Origin: Bacteroidota bacterium
GTDB taxonomy: Bacteria > Bacteroidota > Bacteroidia > Chitinophagales > Chitinophagaceae
Direction: 5' to 3'
Assembly (NCBI GenBank): GCA_947476825.1
Contig: CANJRV010000019.1
Span: forward strand, 1-41,925
Length of the DNA stretch: 41,925 bases
In this document: positions 8,484 to 17,207 of the stretch, piece after piece
Layout of the letters: each line of letters opens with the position of its first letter
Position numbering within the stretch: the stretch's first letter is position 1
Position numbers and translations under genes: made by a program
The notes under the pieces: model-generated
What the model was told of the DNA's origin: nothing
Databases searched by the model: none
The model's input: only the letters and a program-made list of their open reading frames with translations

Positions 8484-10340
8484 TTATTTCAATACAGGGT
8501 TAATCTGAAACTCAGCAAACTTAGGATCTTCACCACCAGGATAGATGCGAACGTCTATCCCAAATTGAGTTCGAATACGATCCGCATTTTTTTGACCTTC
8601 TGTAAAAGTTGGATTAATCATGAAGGCGGTATTGAAAAAATAGGAGGCTAATTCATAACGCTGCATGGCTTCATAAACTATGCCCATATTATTATAACTT
8701 CTATATGCACCTGGCGTACATTGAATAGATTGTTTATAAAAATAAAGACAAGAATCTGGAATCAATTTGACATCAGTATAAGCTCGACCAAGATCGCCCC
8801 AAACTTCCCCAAATCTTGGATTGATTTCAACAGCACGATGCAACAATTTTAAGGACTCATTAAAGTCTTTCATTTTTTGCACTGTATCTTTTTTTTCTGC
8901 AATGGCTCTTTCTAATAGTTCATTGCCATAATGTCTATTATTCTGCGCACTATTATTTCCAGAAGAAATGTCGGTGGAGAAAAGTACAAAATTCGATTTC
9001 CAAGCTTTGTTTCTATCAATCGTTTTAAACGAATACAAACCAAAAATGACTACTACTAAAAGCAATATTCGCTTATCTGCCAGCAAAAATTTGAAACTAG
9101 AATTTGCAGAACTTACCGTTGAATCTTCCTCCTCCTCTAATTTTAATTTAAACAAATGCGCGAATAAAAAAATAACTGCGATACAAAAGCCTAATGAAGA
9201 TGCATACAAGAATCGTTCTGCCATGATACCACCCCTTAACCAAACAAATCCCATGGCTGGTAAAAAGGTCACAAAGAACACGGACAAGGCAAATCCCCAA
9301 ATGGATTTTTTCATAATTTCTTTGATTGTTAGATAGAGCAATCCAAAAAATAAAAGTAATCCAATTAGGGTGATTGGATTAGAGAAAGCCCCTTCTGGTA
9401 TGAGATTATAAGAGTAATCATAACGCAATAGGTAAGGTGCAACAAGGATTTTAAGACAATAAGCAAAAATGCTCATGCTACTCAAAAATTTAGTTTCAAC
9501 GTATGGATAATTATTCATCTCATCAAATGAAGCATCTTCCACTGGACCTAGAACAATGTTTTTATGGATATAAAATAAAACCACCATAGCCAATATTGGC
9601 AGCACTTTCACGATAGATTGCATAATTGTTTTTTCTCTAAAAAAATAAAAACAGGCTGGTAATAAAAGGAGAGTGGTGATGGCAGTTTCTTTTGATAATA
9701 AACCTAAGTAACAAATTATCATAGCCATGATGATATACGTTTTTTTGCTGTCACCATCCCAACGTAACATAATATACAAAGTACTTATTATGCCTAAGAA
9801 GCTAAAAATTTCATCTCTACTTTTTAGGTTAGCGACTACTTCTGTATGTGCAGGATGGGCAATGAAAAGTAAGCAAATAAAAAATGGAATGACCTTATTG
9901 TATTTTGTAAATAAGGTCTGTAATAGTAAGCATAAAACAAAACCAGTTAGTGCATAATAGAATACATTGAAAAAGTGACTCACATGGGGATTACTTCCGA
10001 AAAATTGATGTTCAATCGCAAAGGTGATTAAGGAGAAGGGCCTGAAATATCCATAAGAATGATTCGCAAAATGCCATAGATCTACTTTTAATATATCGCT
10101 AATGCCAGCGAAGCCTTTTTGTACAAATTGATTCTCCGTAATGGCTGCTGAATCGTCTAGTACATACCCATGTTGAAAGGTGTTGGCATACAGGAAAAAA
10201 GCAAATATGGCAATGATACTTGGAAATAAATAATCCTGTTTTTGTTTGATGTATGGTGCAGCCTCTTGGCTTGTTTTTTTTGTTGAAGCTGCAGTTTTTG
10301 TAGCAATTGGTCTATTTTGCTTTGGAAATGATTTTGCCAT
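8484..10340 (-). CDS. Multi-spanning GT-C-like membrane protein with C-terminal TPR repeats (TMTC-like)
   Basis: 618 residues. A basic, Lys/Thr-rich cytoplasmic tail (1-37) precedes about ten or eleven hydrophobic segments (residues about 38-420). The first luminal loop carries YVLDDSAAI, an acidic pair in the position of the catalytic Asp in GT-C glycosyltransferases, and later SRDEIFSFLG and SKETAITTLLLLP, typical of TMTC-like bacterial proteins. Residues about 470-600 hold tetratricopeptide repeats (AVEINPRFGEVWGDLGRAY, AYRSYNNMGIVYEAMQRY). The animal TMTC relatives are O-mannosyltransferases that use dolichol-phosphate mannose; transfer of a sugar to exported proteins is an inference here. 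A CAAATGTA complement at 10361-10368 may be its -7 box. Confidence 0.7.
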   Translation of the reverse strand: MAKSFPKQNRPIATKTAASTKKTSQEAAPYIKQKQDYLFPSIIAIFAFFLYANTFQHGYVLDDSAAITENQFVQKGFAGISDILKVDLWHFANHSYGYFRPFSLITFAIEHQFFGSNPHVSHFFNVFYYALTGFVLCLLLQTLFTKYNKVIPFFICLLFIAHPAHTEVVANLKSRDEIFSFLGIISTLYIMLRWDGDSKKTYIIMAMIICYLGLLSKETAITTLLLLPACFYFFREKTIMQSIVKVLPILAMVVLFYIHKNIVLGPVEDASFDEMNNYPYVETKFLSSMSIFAYCLKILVAPYLLRYDYSYNLIPEGAFSNPITLIGLLLFFGLLYLTIKEIMKKSIWGFALSVFFVTFLPAMGFVWLRGGIMAERFLYASSLGFCIAVIFLFAHLFKLKLEEEEDSTVSSANSSFKFLLADKRILLLVVVIFGLYSFKTIDRNKAWKSNFVLFSTDISSGNNSAQNNRHYGNELLERAIAEKKDTVQKMKDFNESLKLLHRAVEINPRFGEVWGDLGRAYTDVKLIPDSCLYFYKQSIQCTPGAYRSYNNMGIVYEAMQRYELASYFFNTAFMINPTFTEGQKNADRIRTQFGIDVRIYPGGEDPKFAEFQINPVLK

Positions 10341-10554
10341 ACCTGTATTTTTTTTGAAACCAAATGTAATTCCGATTCTTGAAATTATTACACATTTTAA
10401 AGAAAGAGAGGCAATAAAATGATGCAGGAAAATGAATTGAATTTAAGGGAGATGGATAGATGGAAATTTGCTTTTTGCTTACAGGAAATTAATTTAAAAA
10501 TTCTAGGTTTACTTGCAAGTTATACAAAGGTATCGCTGTAATATTGTGTAATAA

Positions 10555-11139
10555 ATGGATAAACAATCAAGCGCAATTAAATTGGGACACCCAAAATTGG
10601 TTGATTTGTTGCAACGCGCCTATTCCGCTGAGAAGGCTGCTGCGTTTGCCTATCAAGGACATGCGGATTCTGTGCGAGACCAGGATTCTAAATCGGCAAT
10701 ACATCAAATTGAATTGGATGAATGGAATCATAGAAAAGAAGTTTTCAAAATAATGTCTCTTTATCAAATTCCGATTTCTCGGAAATATGAAATTCAATTT
10801 TATTGTATAGGTAAAATAATTTCTTACTCTTGTTATATTATCGGTTGGTTTATGCCATATTATTTTGCGGGCAAATTGGAAAGCGGTAATGTGTGTGAAT
10901 ATTTTCGGATGCTGCATTATTTTCATGAACTGAAAATAGTTGCGCATGATGAAATATTGTATGAAATGGGTATGAAGGAAAAGGAGCATGAAGTCTATTT
11001 TTTAGAAAAAATAAAAGGGAAGAGAATGCTGCCTTTCTTTGAAAAAGTATTTTCATGGGGCTTGATGAAAAGCTATAATGATGTGGATTTAGAACATAAA
11101 TATTCATTAGAAGACGCTGAAAAATATTGTAAAAAATAA
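10555..11139 (+). CDS. Coq7/ferritin-like di-iron protein
   Basis: 194 residues, no signal peptide. The sequence has the spaced acidic and histidine residues of the ferritin-like/Coq7 fold: Glu26 in AYSAEKAAAF, E56-x2-H59 in ELDEWNHRKEV, E133 in VAHDEILY and E144-H145 in KEKEHEVYFL. Coq7-type enzymes hydroxylate quinone precursors, but other ferritin-like proteins do different oxidations, and the match is to the fold rather than to a specific reaction. Two hydrophobic segments (about 85-105) would suit a membrane-associated monotopic enzyme. The stop lies 2 bp before the VOC gene, so the pair is one operon. Confidence 0.65.
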   Translation: MDKQSSAIKLGHPKLVDLLQRAYSAEKAAAFAYQGHADSVRDQDSKSAIHQIELDEWNHRKEVFKIMSLYQIPISRKYEIQFYCIGKIISYSCYIIGWFMPYYFAGKLESGNVCEYFRMLHYFHELKIVAHDEILYEMGMKEKEHEVYFLEKIKGKRMLPFFEKVFSWGLMKSYNDVDLEHKYSLEDAEKYCKK

Positions 11140-11141
11140 AG

Positions 11142-11549
11142 ATGAAACAGACGCTTGCTCATGTTGCCATTGTGGTAGATGATTACGATGAAGCCATTGC
11201 TTTTTATACCCAAAAATTGGGTTTTCAATTGTTAGAAGATACTGTCTTGTCTTCTATAAAAAGATGGGTTGTACTATCTCCTAAAGGTAGTACTGGATGC
11301 AGTTTGCTATTAGCCAAAGCAGCAAATGAAGAGCAAAAATCAAGAGTTGGAAATCAAACTGGGGGCCGAGTTTTTTTGTTTTTGCATACTGATAATTTTT
11401 GGGATGATTATACATCTATGACGCAAGCAGGAATTGAATTTGTTCGTCTGCCAGTAGAAGAAGAATGGGGTACAGTAGCTGTGTTTGCAGATTTGTATGG
11501 TAACCTTTGGGATTTTATTCAACCCAGAGGGCAAATTCCAAATGTTTAA
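11142..11549 (+). CDS. VOC-family (glyoxalase/bleomycin-resistance fold) protein
   Basis: 135 residues. The paired beta-alpha-beta-beta-beta modules are clear: LAHVAIVVDDYDEAIAFYTQ with LGFQLLED at the N-terminus, and WGTVAVFADLYGNLWDFIQP at the C-terminus, the typical metal-proximal end of the VOC fold. His7 and the Glu/Asp near the C-terminus could be metal ligands. Substrate cannot be read from sequence; members include glyoxalases, dioxygenases and antibiotic-binding proteins. Its start codon lies 2 bp after the Coq7-like stop. The repeat tract begins within its last few codons. Confidence 0.8.
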   Translation: MKQTLAHVAIVVDDYDEAIAFYTQKLGFQLLEDTVLSSIKRWVVLSPKGSTGCSLLLAKAANEEQKSRVGNQTGGRVFLFLHTDNFWDDYTSMTQAGIEFVRLPVEEEWGTVAVFADLYGNLWDFIQPRGQIPNV

Positions 11550-11750
11550 ATTCCAAATTCCAAATGCAAATCCCGAAGGGAAATCCCAAAGTTTAAAATT
11601 CCAAATTCCAAATCCCTACAGGAAATTCCAAAGTTTAAAATTCCAAATCCCAAAGGCAAATCCCTACGAGAAATCCCAAAGTTTAAATTCCAGATTCCAA
11701 AGGCAAATCCCGACGGGAAATTCCAAAGGTTTAAATTCTAAATTCCAAAG
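11532..11750. repeat. Degenerate tandem repeat tract built on AAATTCCAAA
   Basis: About 220 bp are built from interrupted copies of AAATTCCAAATTCCAAA and AAATCCCnnnnGGGAAAT, at irregular 40-65 bp intervals. The tract begins inside the last codons of the VOC gene. A 94-codon open frame across it (11485-11769) is only a translation of the repeat (KFQIPNANPEGK and similar) and is not a gene. The units are imprecise, as if made by slippage and point change. Confidence 0.85.
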
Positions 11751-11787
11751 ACTAATTGGTAGATTTTGAATGTTGAAATTAAAATCG

Positions 11788-11856
11788 CTACTAACTACTT
11801 TTTACTTGCTACTTTTTACTTTCGACTAACTACTCAATACTAACTACTAACTACTC
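11788..11856. repeat. Low-complexity CTACTAACTA tract
   Basis: A pyrimidine/adenine-rich stretch repeats CTAACTACT and TACTTTTTACTT with small variations, directly before the tsaD stop codon. It looks like slippage-derived DNA. No terminator hairpin for tsaD is visible within it. Confidence 0.7.
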
Positions 11857-11857
11857 C

Positions 11858-12865
11858 CTAAAAAGTACTTCTTGCACTTGCGCCATCTGCTATTTCTGAA
11901 AACTCTCCTTGTAGATATTTATAGTATGCAGTGATGGCAATCATTGCAGCATTGTCGGTACAATATTCAAATTTGGGAATGAAGTAATTCCAGCGATAAC
12001 GTGCCGCATGCGATTGAATAGCTTCTCGTAATCCGCTATTGGCACTCACTCCACCAGCTATACAAATATCTTTGATGCCAGTTTGCTTAGAAGCTAGCAT
12101 TAATTTTTTCATCAATATTTTGATAATCGTATATTGAATACTAGCACATAAGTCAGCGAGATTTTTTTCTATGAATGTTTCATCCTTTGCTTTTTCTTTT
12201 TGTAAAAAATACAAAATGGAGGTTTTTAAACCTGAGAAACTATAATTCAAATCTGCTACTAATGGTTCGGCAAATTTGTAAGCAAGAGGATTCCCATTTT
12301 TTGCATGTTTATCTATTAATGGTCCGCCAGGGTAGGGCAGTCCTAACATTTTAGCTGCTTTGTCAAAGGCTTCACCAGCAGCATCGTCAATGGATTCGCC
12401 TAGTATATGCATGTCGAGTGGCGCGTTACATTGTACAATTTGCGTATGACCTCCAGAAACGGTCAAACATAAAAAAGGAAAATTAGGACGAGGAGAATCA
12501 ATTAAATTGGACAGTACATGTGCTTGCATGTGATTGACTGCAATAAGCGGAATATCCAATGCTTGCGCCATTCCTTTTGCAAAGCTTGCGCCTACCAAAA
12601 GCGAACCAATTAAACCAGGAGATTGCGTATAAGCAATGGCAGATAATTGTTCTTTGGTTATTCCACTCTGTAAAAAAGCTTCATGAACTACAGGTAAAAT
12701 ATGCCGAATATGTAGACGAGAAGCCGATTCAGGAACCACGCCACCATATTTTTCATGTATGGTTTGAGTATAAATAATATTGGAAAGTATTTGCCCATCT
12801 TGAATAACAGAGGCACTTGTTTCATCACAAGAACTTTCAATGGCAAGAAGAATAACAGAAGCCAT
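11858..12865 (-). CDS. tsaD: tRNA N6-adenosine threonylcarbamoyltransferase TsaD
   Basis: 335 residues, full length for the family. TsaD transfers the threonylcarbamoyl group from threonylcarbamoyl-AMP to A37 of ANN-decoding tRNAs, giving t6A, in the cytoplasm with TsaB and TsaE. Visible signatures are LAIESSCDETSASV at residues 7-20, the YGGVVPE segment, the metal-binding HMQAH (His112, His116), SGGHTQIV, the nucleotide-site AGGVSANSGLR, and the final metal Asp in CTDNAAMIA. The ATG start gives the canonical N-terminus. It lies 6 bp downstream of the gene ending at 12872, so the two are probably one operon. Confidence 0.97.
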   Translation of the reverse strand: MASVILLAIESSCDETSASVIQDGQILSNIIYTQTIHEKYGGVVPESASRLHIRHILPVVHEAFLQSGITKEQLSAIAYTQSPGLIGSLLVGASFAKGMAQALDIPLIAVNHMQAHVLSNLIDSPRPNFPFLCLTVSGGHTQIVQCNAPLDMHILGESIDDAAGEAFDKAAKMLGLPYPGGPLIDKHAKNGNPLAYKFAEPLVADLNYSFSGLKTSILYFLQKEKAKDETFIEKNLADLCASIQYTIIKILMKKLMLASKQTGIKDICIAGGVSANSGLREAIQSHAARYRWNYFIPKFEYCTDNAAMIAITAYYKYLQGEFSEIADGASARSTF

Positions 12866-12871
12866 AGTAGT

Positions 12872-13441
12872 TTACCAACGAAGTAATTTCGTAAATGTAC
12901 GTTTTGGTTTTACTTTTTTTTCTGTATTGGCATTATAGGATAAAATATTTTCTTGTGGTGTATCATAGGTTTTTAAACAAAGTATGATGTTCACTTTCCC
13001 TAAATAATTTTCCTTGTAAAATTTCTTATACAATGCGTCAATTTCACGCTCATCCACTTGTATACGCAAGCGTGCTTTATCACTAGTGAAATATACGATC
13101 ATGCTATCCCATTCTACTTTTTCAATCACTCCTTTAAGGGTTAATGTGCCATAATATTTACTAGGATCAAAATCTACATGTTCGCAGCAAGAGTTTGTTG
13201 CTTCTTTGACATAATCATCATCTACTTTGCGTATTGTTTGAAAATCGCAGGTATAAAATGTAGCAGAAGGTTTATCGTAGATGCCACAAAATTCAATTTG
13301 ATTCGGCAATTGGTAAGTAGAAAAGAAGTGAGCATCAACAACATCAATCGTTGCTTTTTCGTAGCCCATGGTATAAATATTTTGTGCCTTAGCAGCCAAT
13401 GTGAATAGGCCTAATGACATTAAAATGCATATTTTTTTCAT
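12872..13441 (-). CDS. Exported protein of unknown function
   Basis: 189 residues from the ATG at 13441. A signal peptide ends TLAAKAQ. I do not recognise the family. The mature part has a Cys-Cys pair (TNSCCEHVDF) plus Cys in EFCGIY and FYTCDF, so disulfides in the periplasm are possible, and a basic C-terminus (KKVKPKRTFTKLLRW). A TATATTTG box on the minus strand (13462-13469) sits about 20 nt upstream and could be the -7 element. It is transcribed just before tsaD with a 6-bp gap, which probably reflects shared transcription rather than shared function. Confidence 0.6.
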   Translation of the reverse strand: MKKICILMSLGLFTLAAKAQNIYTMGYEKATIDVVDAHFFSTYQLPNQIEFCGIYDKPSATFYTCDFQTIRKVDDDYVKEATNSCCEHVDFDPSKYYGTLTLKGVIEKVEWDSMIVYFTSDKARLRIQVDEREIDALYKKFYKENYLGKVNIILCLKTYDTPQENILSYNANTEKKVKPKRTFTKLLRW

Positions 13442-13570
13442 CAATTATTCTAATTATCTAACAAATATAGGGAATGATTCGTCTAGGTGCTAGTAAAAAG
13501 AGAATAAAAATATAAATCCTTCTTTTCTTATTGATTCTGAATTACATTTAACCCATAAAAAAAATTAAAC

Positions 13571-14161
13571 ATGAAAAAAATCATTTTGTTTTCATTTGCC
13601 TCTTTTGCGTTAGCTCTTACATTTAGTTCTTGTAAACATAAAAGCACAAGTACTGTAACAAATAACACAGAAAAAGGTACAACGTTGGTGCCGATAGAAT
13701 ATACCAAAATTAAAACGCTAACGGATTCAATTCCTTCTTTTCCTATTTCTTTGCCAGTGCCTTTAACAGATACTTTTGCAACTAAAGTGGATGAAATGCT
13801 CGCAACCTATGCGCCCGGTGTGACCAAAACTGATATTATCTATATTCAGCCTAGAACAATGCGGGTTACCATTGATAATACTACAGCCCAAACTTTAGAT
13901 TTTGTTGATGATTCTGTAAAGGTTTATGTAGGTGCTTATGGCGGAACGGATTCGGTTTTAGTCGCTACTAAATATGGCATATTGCCTGGCGCTAAAGTGA
14001 TTGATTTTAATGTAGATCAAACCAAAGACATTAAAGATTTATTTTATAATCCTTATATGAAATTTACCTTGAAATTTAATACCAAACCTTACCAAGGGAT
14101 GCTTGCTAATACAACATTTGTGACTGCTATTAAATTTGAAATAAAAGCATACACACCATAA
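13571..14161 (+). CDS. Lipoprotein of unknown function
   Basis: 196 residues. Signal peptide with lipobox LTFSSC (Cys about 21), so it should be lipidated. After a Ser/Thr/Asn-rich spacer the rest is predicted all-beta, with TMRVTIDNTTAQTLDFVDDS and VKVYVGAYGG. No known domain is recognised. A TACATTTA box at 13543-13550 lies 20 bp upstream and may be part of the promoter. A strong terminator follows at 14184. It is a single-gene unit between genes on the other strand. Confidence 0.65.
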   Translation: MKKIILFSFASFALALTFSSCKHKSTSTVTNNTEKGTTLVPIEYTKIKTLTDSIPSFPISLPVPLTDTFATKVDEMLATYAPGVTKTDIIYIQPRTMRVTIDNTTAQTLDFVDDSVKVYVGAYGGTDSVLVATKYGILPGAKVIDFNVDQTKDIKDLFYNPYMKFTLKFNTKPYQGMLANTTFVTAIKFEIKAYTP

Positions 14162-14183
14162 TTAATTAATCTTTTCATAAATT

Positions 14184-14224
14184 AAAATAGGCTATCTATA
14201 CTTTTTGGATAGCCTATTTTTTTT
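14184..14224 (+). terminator. Rho-independent terminator after the 13571-14161 lipoprotein gene
   Basis: A perfect 13-bp stem, AAAATAGGCTATC with an 11-nt loop and its complement, ends in a run of eight or more T. It lies 22 bp after the stop codon. Stem and T-run fit intrinsic termination of the plus-strand gene. Confidence 0.85.
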
Positions 14225-14324
14225 ATTTATGCAAGATACGAAACCCAAAATACAATGAGAATGGCATTTCAATTAAGTTACCCTTAGAATAAATGCGCTG
14301 CATTAATTATCGTAATTGGCGTTG

Positions 14325-14405
14325 TATTGCGGCAACGATTGTAGTGGAAATCCTTTTTGCGGCGAAGCAAGCAAAAAGATTGAAACGGAAAGCGTGTGCG
14401 CCGCC
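14325..14405 (+). repeat. Dispersed intergenic repeat, copy 1 (conserved ends, hairpin core)
   Basis: 81 bp starting TATTGCGGCAACGAT and ending AGCGTGTGCGCCGCC. The core contains ATCCTTTTTGC and GCAAAAAGAT, which pair as a hairpin. The outer GCGGC and GCCGC can pair. It lies in the convergent gap 14162-14466. Other copies are at 18011, 25991 and 37898. Confidence 0.85.
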
Positions 14406-14466
14406 CAAAATATTTTCATCGTATTTTTTTTAAGACGATTGGGAATGGAATTCTGAATTGTAGCTT

Positions 14467-15135
14467 CTATATTTTAAAATGAATGCCTCCTTGAATAATG
14501 GATTCTGGAATGAAATACTTTTTAAAGAGAATCCAACTTTTACCCATTCCTAATTCGGAATAGATGGCAATATTTTTGATGATATAATATCTAATGCCAA
14601 TGGTTGTTTCAACACTTAAGGGACGTGGAAATGCATATCCAACTGAAAATTGATTTAAAGGAGCTTCGGTATAAGTGCCTAGTGTGATTTTTCCATAGCC
14701 TGCACCCAAGCCAGCATAAACATCCATTTTTTTACTTCGAATAAAATGGTAATTGGCTCTGCAGGTTAATGAAAAATCTTCCGCTTCAATGCCATATTCA
14801 TAAGGTCTTTTACCATGAATGACGGTATCATAACCATCATCCATCCATGAAATGCGTGAAAAATTATATGTGAAATTTAAACCAATGCTCCATTTGTTGC
14901 GCAGCAAATAATCGACCTTAAACATATAGGGGCCCCAACCAACAATTTTAAAATCAGCATGTGCATTCTTTAATTTTAAATAAGTTCTTACAATACTTGG
15001 AGCACCATAACCTACACTAAAAGTTACATTGCCTTTGTGGATACAAACATTCTCCTCTTCTGTGTTTGATTTTTCTTGTGCAAAAAGAGCAGATGATATA
15101 AAGAGCAACAAACTAAGCAAAGCATATTTTTTCAT
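14467..15135 (-). CDS. Outer-membrane beta-barrel protein of unknown function
   Basis: 222 residues with a signal peptide ending SSALFAQ. The mature chain alternates hydrophobic and polar residues in about eight strands, with aromatic girdle residues (VTFSVGYGAPSIV, WSIGLNFTYNFSRI, MDVYAGLGAGYGKITLG) and ends with the barrel-type terminal strand SIIQGGIHFKI. This is the general pattern of small Bacteroidota porin-like barrels. No specific family or ligand is recognised. Its start is 53 bp from the divergent gene at 15188. Confidence 0.7.
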   Translation of the reverse strand: MKKYALLSLLLFISSALFAQEKSNTEEENVCIHKGNVTFSVGYGAPSIVRTYLKLKNAHADFKIVGWGPYMFKVDYLLRNKWSIGLNFTYNFSRISWMDDGYDTVIHGKRPYEYGIEAEDFSLTCRANYHFIRSKKMDVYAGLGAGYGKITLGTYTEAPLNQFSVGYAFPRPLSVETTIGIRYYIIKNIAIYSELGMGKSWILFKKYFIPESIIQGGIHFKI

Positions 15136-15187
15136 CGTAATTTTTTATACGCAATATAAATCAATAAATCTGCTATTTTGTATTTCG

Positions 15188-16360
15188 ATGAAAATATTAT
15201 CTTCACGTTTCAAACTTTTTATGTCCTATAAATATTTCACTGTAGCGCTCTTCATTATTTTTAATTTCAACAATGTTCAAGCTCAAATAGATAATTCAAA
15301 ATTGTCTACGGAAATTGCTGTAACAGATAGTATGGAGCATCATGTGATGCTTTCCATTGGCAATATTAATTTCTTAAAAAACAATGAATATTTTAATGAT
15401 ATTGTAACTGGCTATACTTTATTTGGGACGCAATTGGCTACACAAATTGCATATCAACCTTCTCGCTACGCACGTATACAAGGTGGTATTTTTTTACATA
15501 AAGATTATGGCAATCCGCAGTTGACAAAAGTTGCTCCATTGCTCACTTTGAAATTGGAGAAAAATAATTATGCCTTATTGTTCGGGAACCTTGAAGCCAA
15601 TTTCGCACATCGTGTTATAGAACCATTATACGATTATGAAAGAGCTATTTTTAATCCTGTAGAAAGTGGGATTCAATTCAAAGTGAAGAAAGAAAAAATT
15701 TGGTCTGATACTTGGTTCAACTGGGAAGTGATGCAATATTTACATTCGACCTATCAAGAACAATTCACGGTTGGACATTCATCGGATATAGTTTTGTATC
15801 ATAATAATAAGTGGCAATTTAAATTGCCTGTTCAAGCTATCATTACCCATAAGGGCGGACAAATAGATGTGGATACAACAGATTTAAAAACCTTGTTGAA
15901 TATGGCTAGCGGTTTGACAATTCGATATGTGCACCATGGATTTTTACAAGAAATAAAAAGTGAAAACTATATTGCTTTGTATCGTGATTTGTCGCCCAAT
16001 CCAGCAAGTATATTTGATTCTGGTAAAGGATTATTTTTGAATGCCGCTGCAAAATTTAAACATGACTTTACGCTTTCATTTGGCTATTGGAATGGACAAA
16101 ATTATTTGAGCAGTAGGGGTGGTAAATTATTTTTATCTGCTGCAAGTGATTATGGTAAGCAAGGTTATGTAGAAAAGAATCGAAGTTTATTTTTGATACG
16201 GGCTTTATATCAAAAACAAATTGCAGATGGACTATGCGCTGATGTGCGTTTTGAGCCATTCATCGATTTAAATAAACATACATTTGAATATGCGTATTCC
16301 TTTTATTTAACGTATCATTTTGATTTTAATGTAGCACATTTGCATGTAGCTAATAAGTAA
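15188..16360 (+). CDS. Outer-membrane beta-barrel-like protein of unknown function
   Basis: 390 residues from the ATG at 15188. The frame is open further upstream, but that part overlaps the divergent gene, so I reject it. An ATG at 15221 is an alternative that also leaves a good signal peptide (FTVALFIIFNFNNVQAQ). The mature chain is rich in Tyr/Trp/Asn and alternating strands, with KFKHDFTLSFGYWNGQNY near the end and a final strand YAYSFYLTYHFDF, like an outer-membrane barrel of 16 or more strands. No family is recognised. It lies 6 bp upstream of the DUF3108 gene, so they are likely co-transcribed. Confidence 0.65.
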   Translation: MKILSSRFKLFMSYKYFTVALFIIFNFNNVQAQIDNSKLSTEIAVTDSMEHHVMLSIGNINFLKNNEYFNDIVTGYTLFGTQLATQIAYQPSRYARIQGGIFLHKDYGNPQLTKVAPLLTLKLEKNNYALLFGNLEANFAHRVIEPLYDYERAIFNPVESGIQFKVKKEKIWSDTWFNWEVMQYLHSTYQEQFTVGHSSDIVLYHNNKWQFKLPVQAIITHKGGQIDVDTTDLKTLLNMASGLTIRYVHHGFLQEIKSENYIALYRDLSPNPASIFDSGKGLFLNAAAKFKHDFTLSFGYWNGQNYLSSRGGKLFLSAASDYGKQGYVEKNRSLFLIRALYQKQIADGLCADVRFEPFIDLNKHTFEYAYSFYLTYHFDFNVAHLHVANK

Positions 16361-16366
16361 TATGCT

Positions 16367-17155
16367 ATGCTAAAAATGAAATATATACTTTTCCTTTTAT
16401 TATTTATTTTCAGTTGCCCTGCTGGTATAAATGCGCAAACTACTTTGCCAAAAGTAAATAACAAAGCATTCAAACGTGGTGAAAAATTGACCTATCGATT
16501 GCATTATGGTTTTATTGATGCCGTGCGAGCGACCTTAGAAATTACGGATGAAAATAAAAAATTTGCGAACCGAAATACCATGCATGTTGTTGGTATTGGA
16601 AAATCAAAAGGTACTTTCGATTTCTTTTTTAAAGTGCGAGATCGATATGAATCTTATATTGATGAAGAGGCTTTAATTCCTTGGTTTTTTGGTAGAAGAA
16701 TAGATGAAGGTGGTTATAAAACTTCGCAAGATTACGCATTCAATCATTATACCCATAAATTGACTGCCAACACACAAACGATTTCTATTTTGGAAAATAC
16801 ACAAGACATGATATCTGGTTTTTATTTGGCCAGAACCATGGATTTGTCGAGTGCCAAAGAAGGGCAATTGTTTAGCGTACCTACCATTGTAGATGGAGAA
16901 ATGTATAATTTGCAAATCAAATTTAAAGGTAGAGAAACAGTTAAAACGGATTTTGGAAAAGTAAAGTGTTTGAAGTTTGTACCCGTATTACAGAAAGGTA
17001 GAATATTCAAACATGAAGAAGATTTGCAAGTGTGGCTTACGGATGACAGTAACCATATTCCTATAAAAGCAAAAGCAGAAATACTATTTGGATCAATAAA
17101 ATTAGAATTGATTGATTACACCGGTTTGACCAACCCAATTACTTTTATTAAATAA
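16367..17155 (+). CDS. DUF3108-family exported protein
   Basis: 262 residues with a signal peptide ending CPAGINAQ; ATG at 16367 or 16376. The DUF3108 pattern is clear: FKRGEKLTYRLHYGFIDA at residues 36-53, then the central YESYIDEEALIPWFFGRRID, and the C-terminal VWLTDDSNHIPIKAKAEI. In Bacteroidota these are periplasmic all-beta proteins of unknown activity, often beside cell-surface barrels, as here. The gap to the upstream barrel gene is 6 bp. Confidence 0.85.
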   Translation: MLKMKYILFLLLFIFSCPAGINAQTTLPKVNNKAFKRGEKLTYRLHYGFIDAVRATLEITDENKKFANRNTMHVVGIGKSKGTFDFFFKVRDRYESYIDEEALIPWFFGRRIDEGGYKTSQDYAFNHYTHKLTANTQTISILENTQDMISGFYLARTMDLSSAKEGQLFSVPTIVDGEMYNLQIKFKGRETVKTDFGKVKCLKFVPVLQKGRIFKHEEDLQVWLTDDSNHIPIKAKAEILFGSIKLELIDYTGLTNPITFIK

Positions 17156-17207
17156 TATTTTCATTTCACATAAACTATTTATTTTTTATAACTAAATCTA
17201 CTAACAC

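Noticed and set aside
10567-10989. Minus-strand open frame of 140 codons
   Set aside because: It is the antisense shadow of the Coq7-like gene and lacks domain features.
11485-11769. Open frame of 94 codons across the repeat tract
   Set aside because: Its protein is only the translated repeat (KFQIPNANPEGK-like units).
15029-15187. N-terminal extension of the 15188-16360 gene
   Set aside because: It overlaps the divergent gene and precedes a proper ATG with signal peptide.
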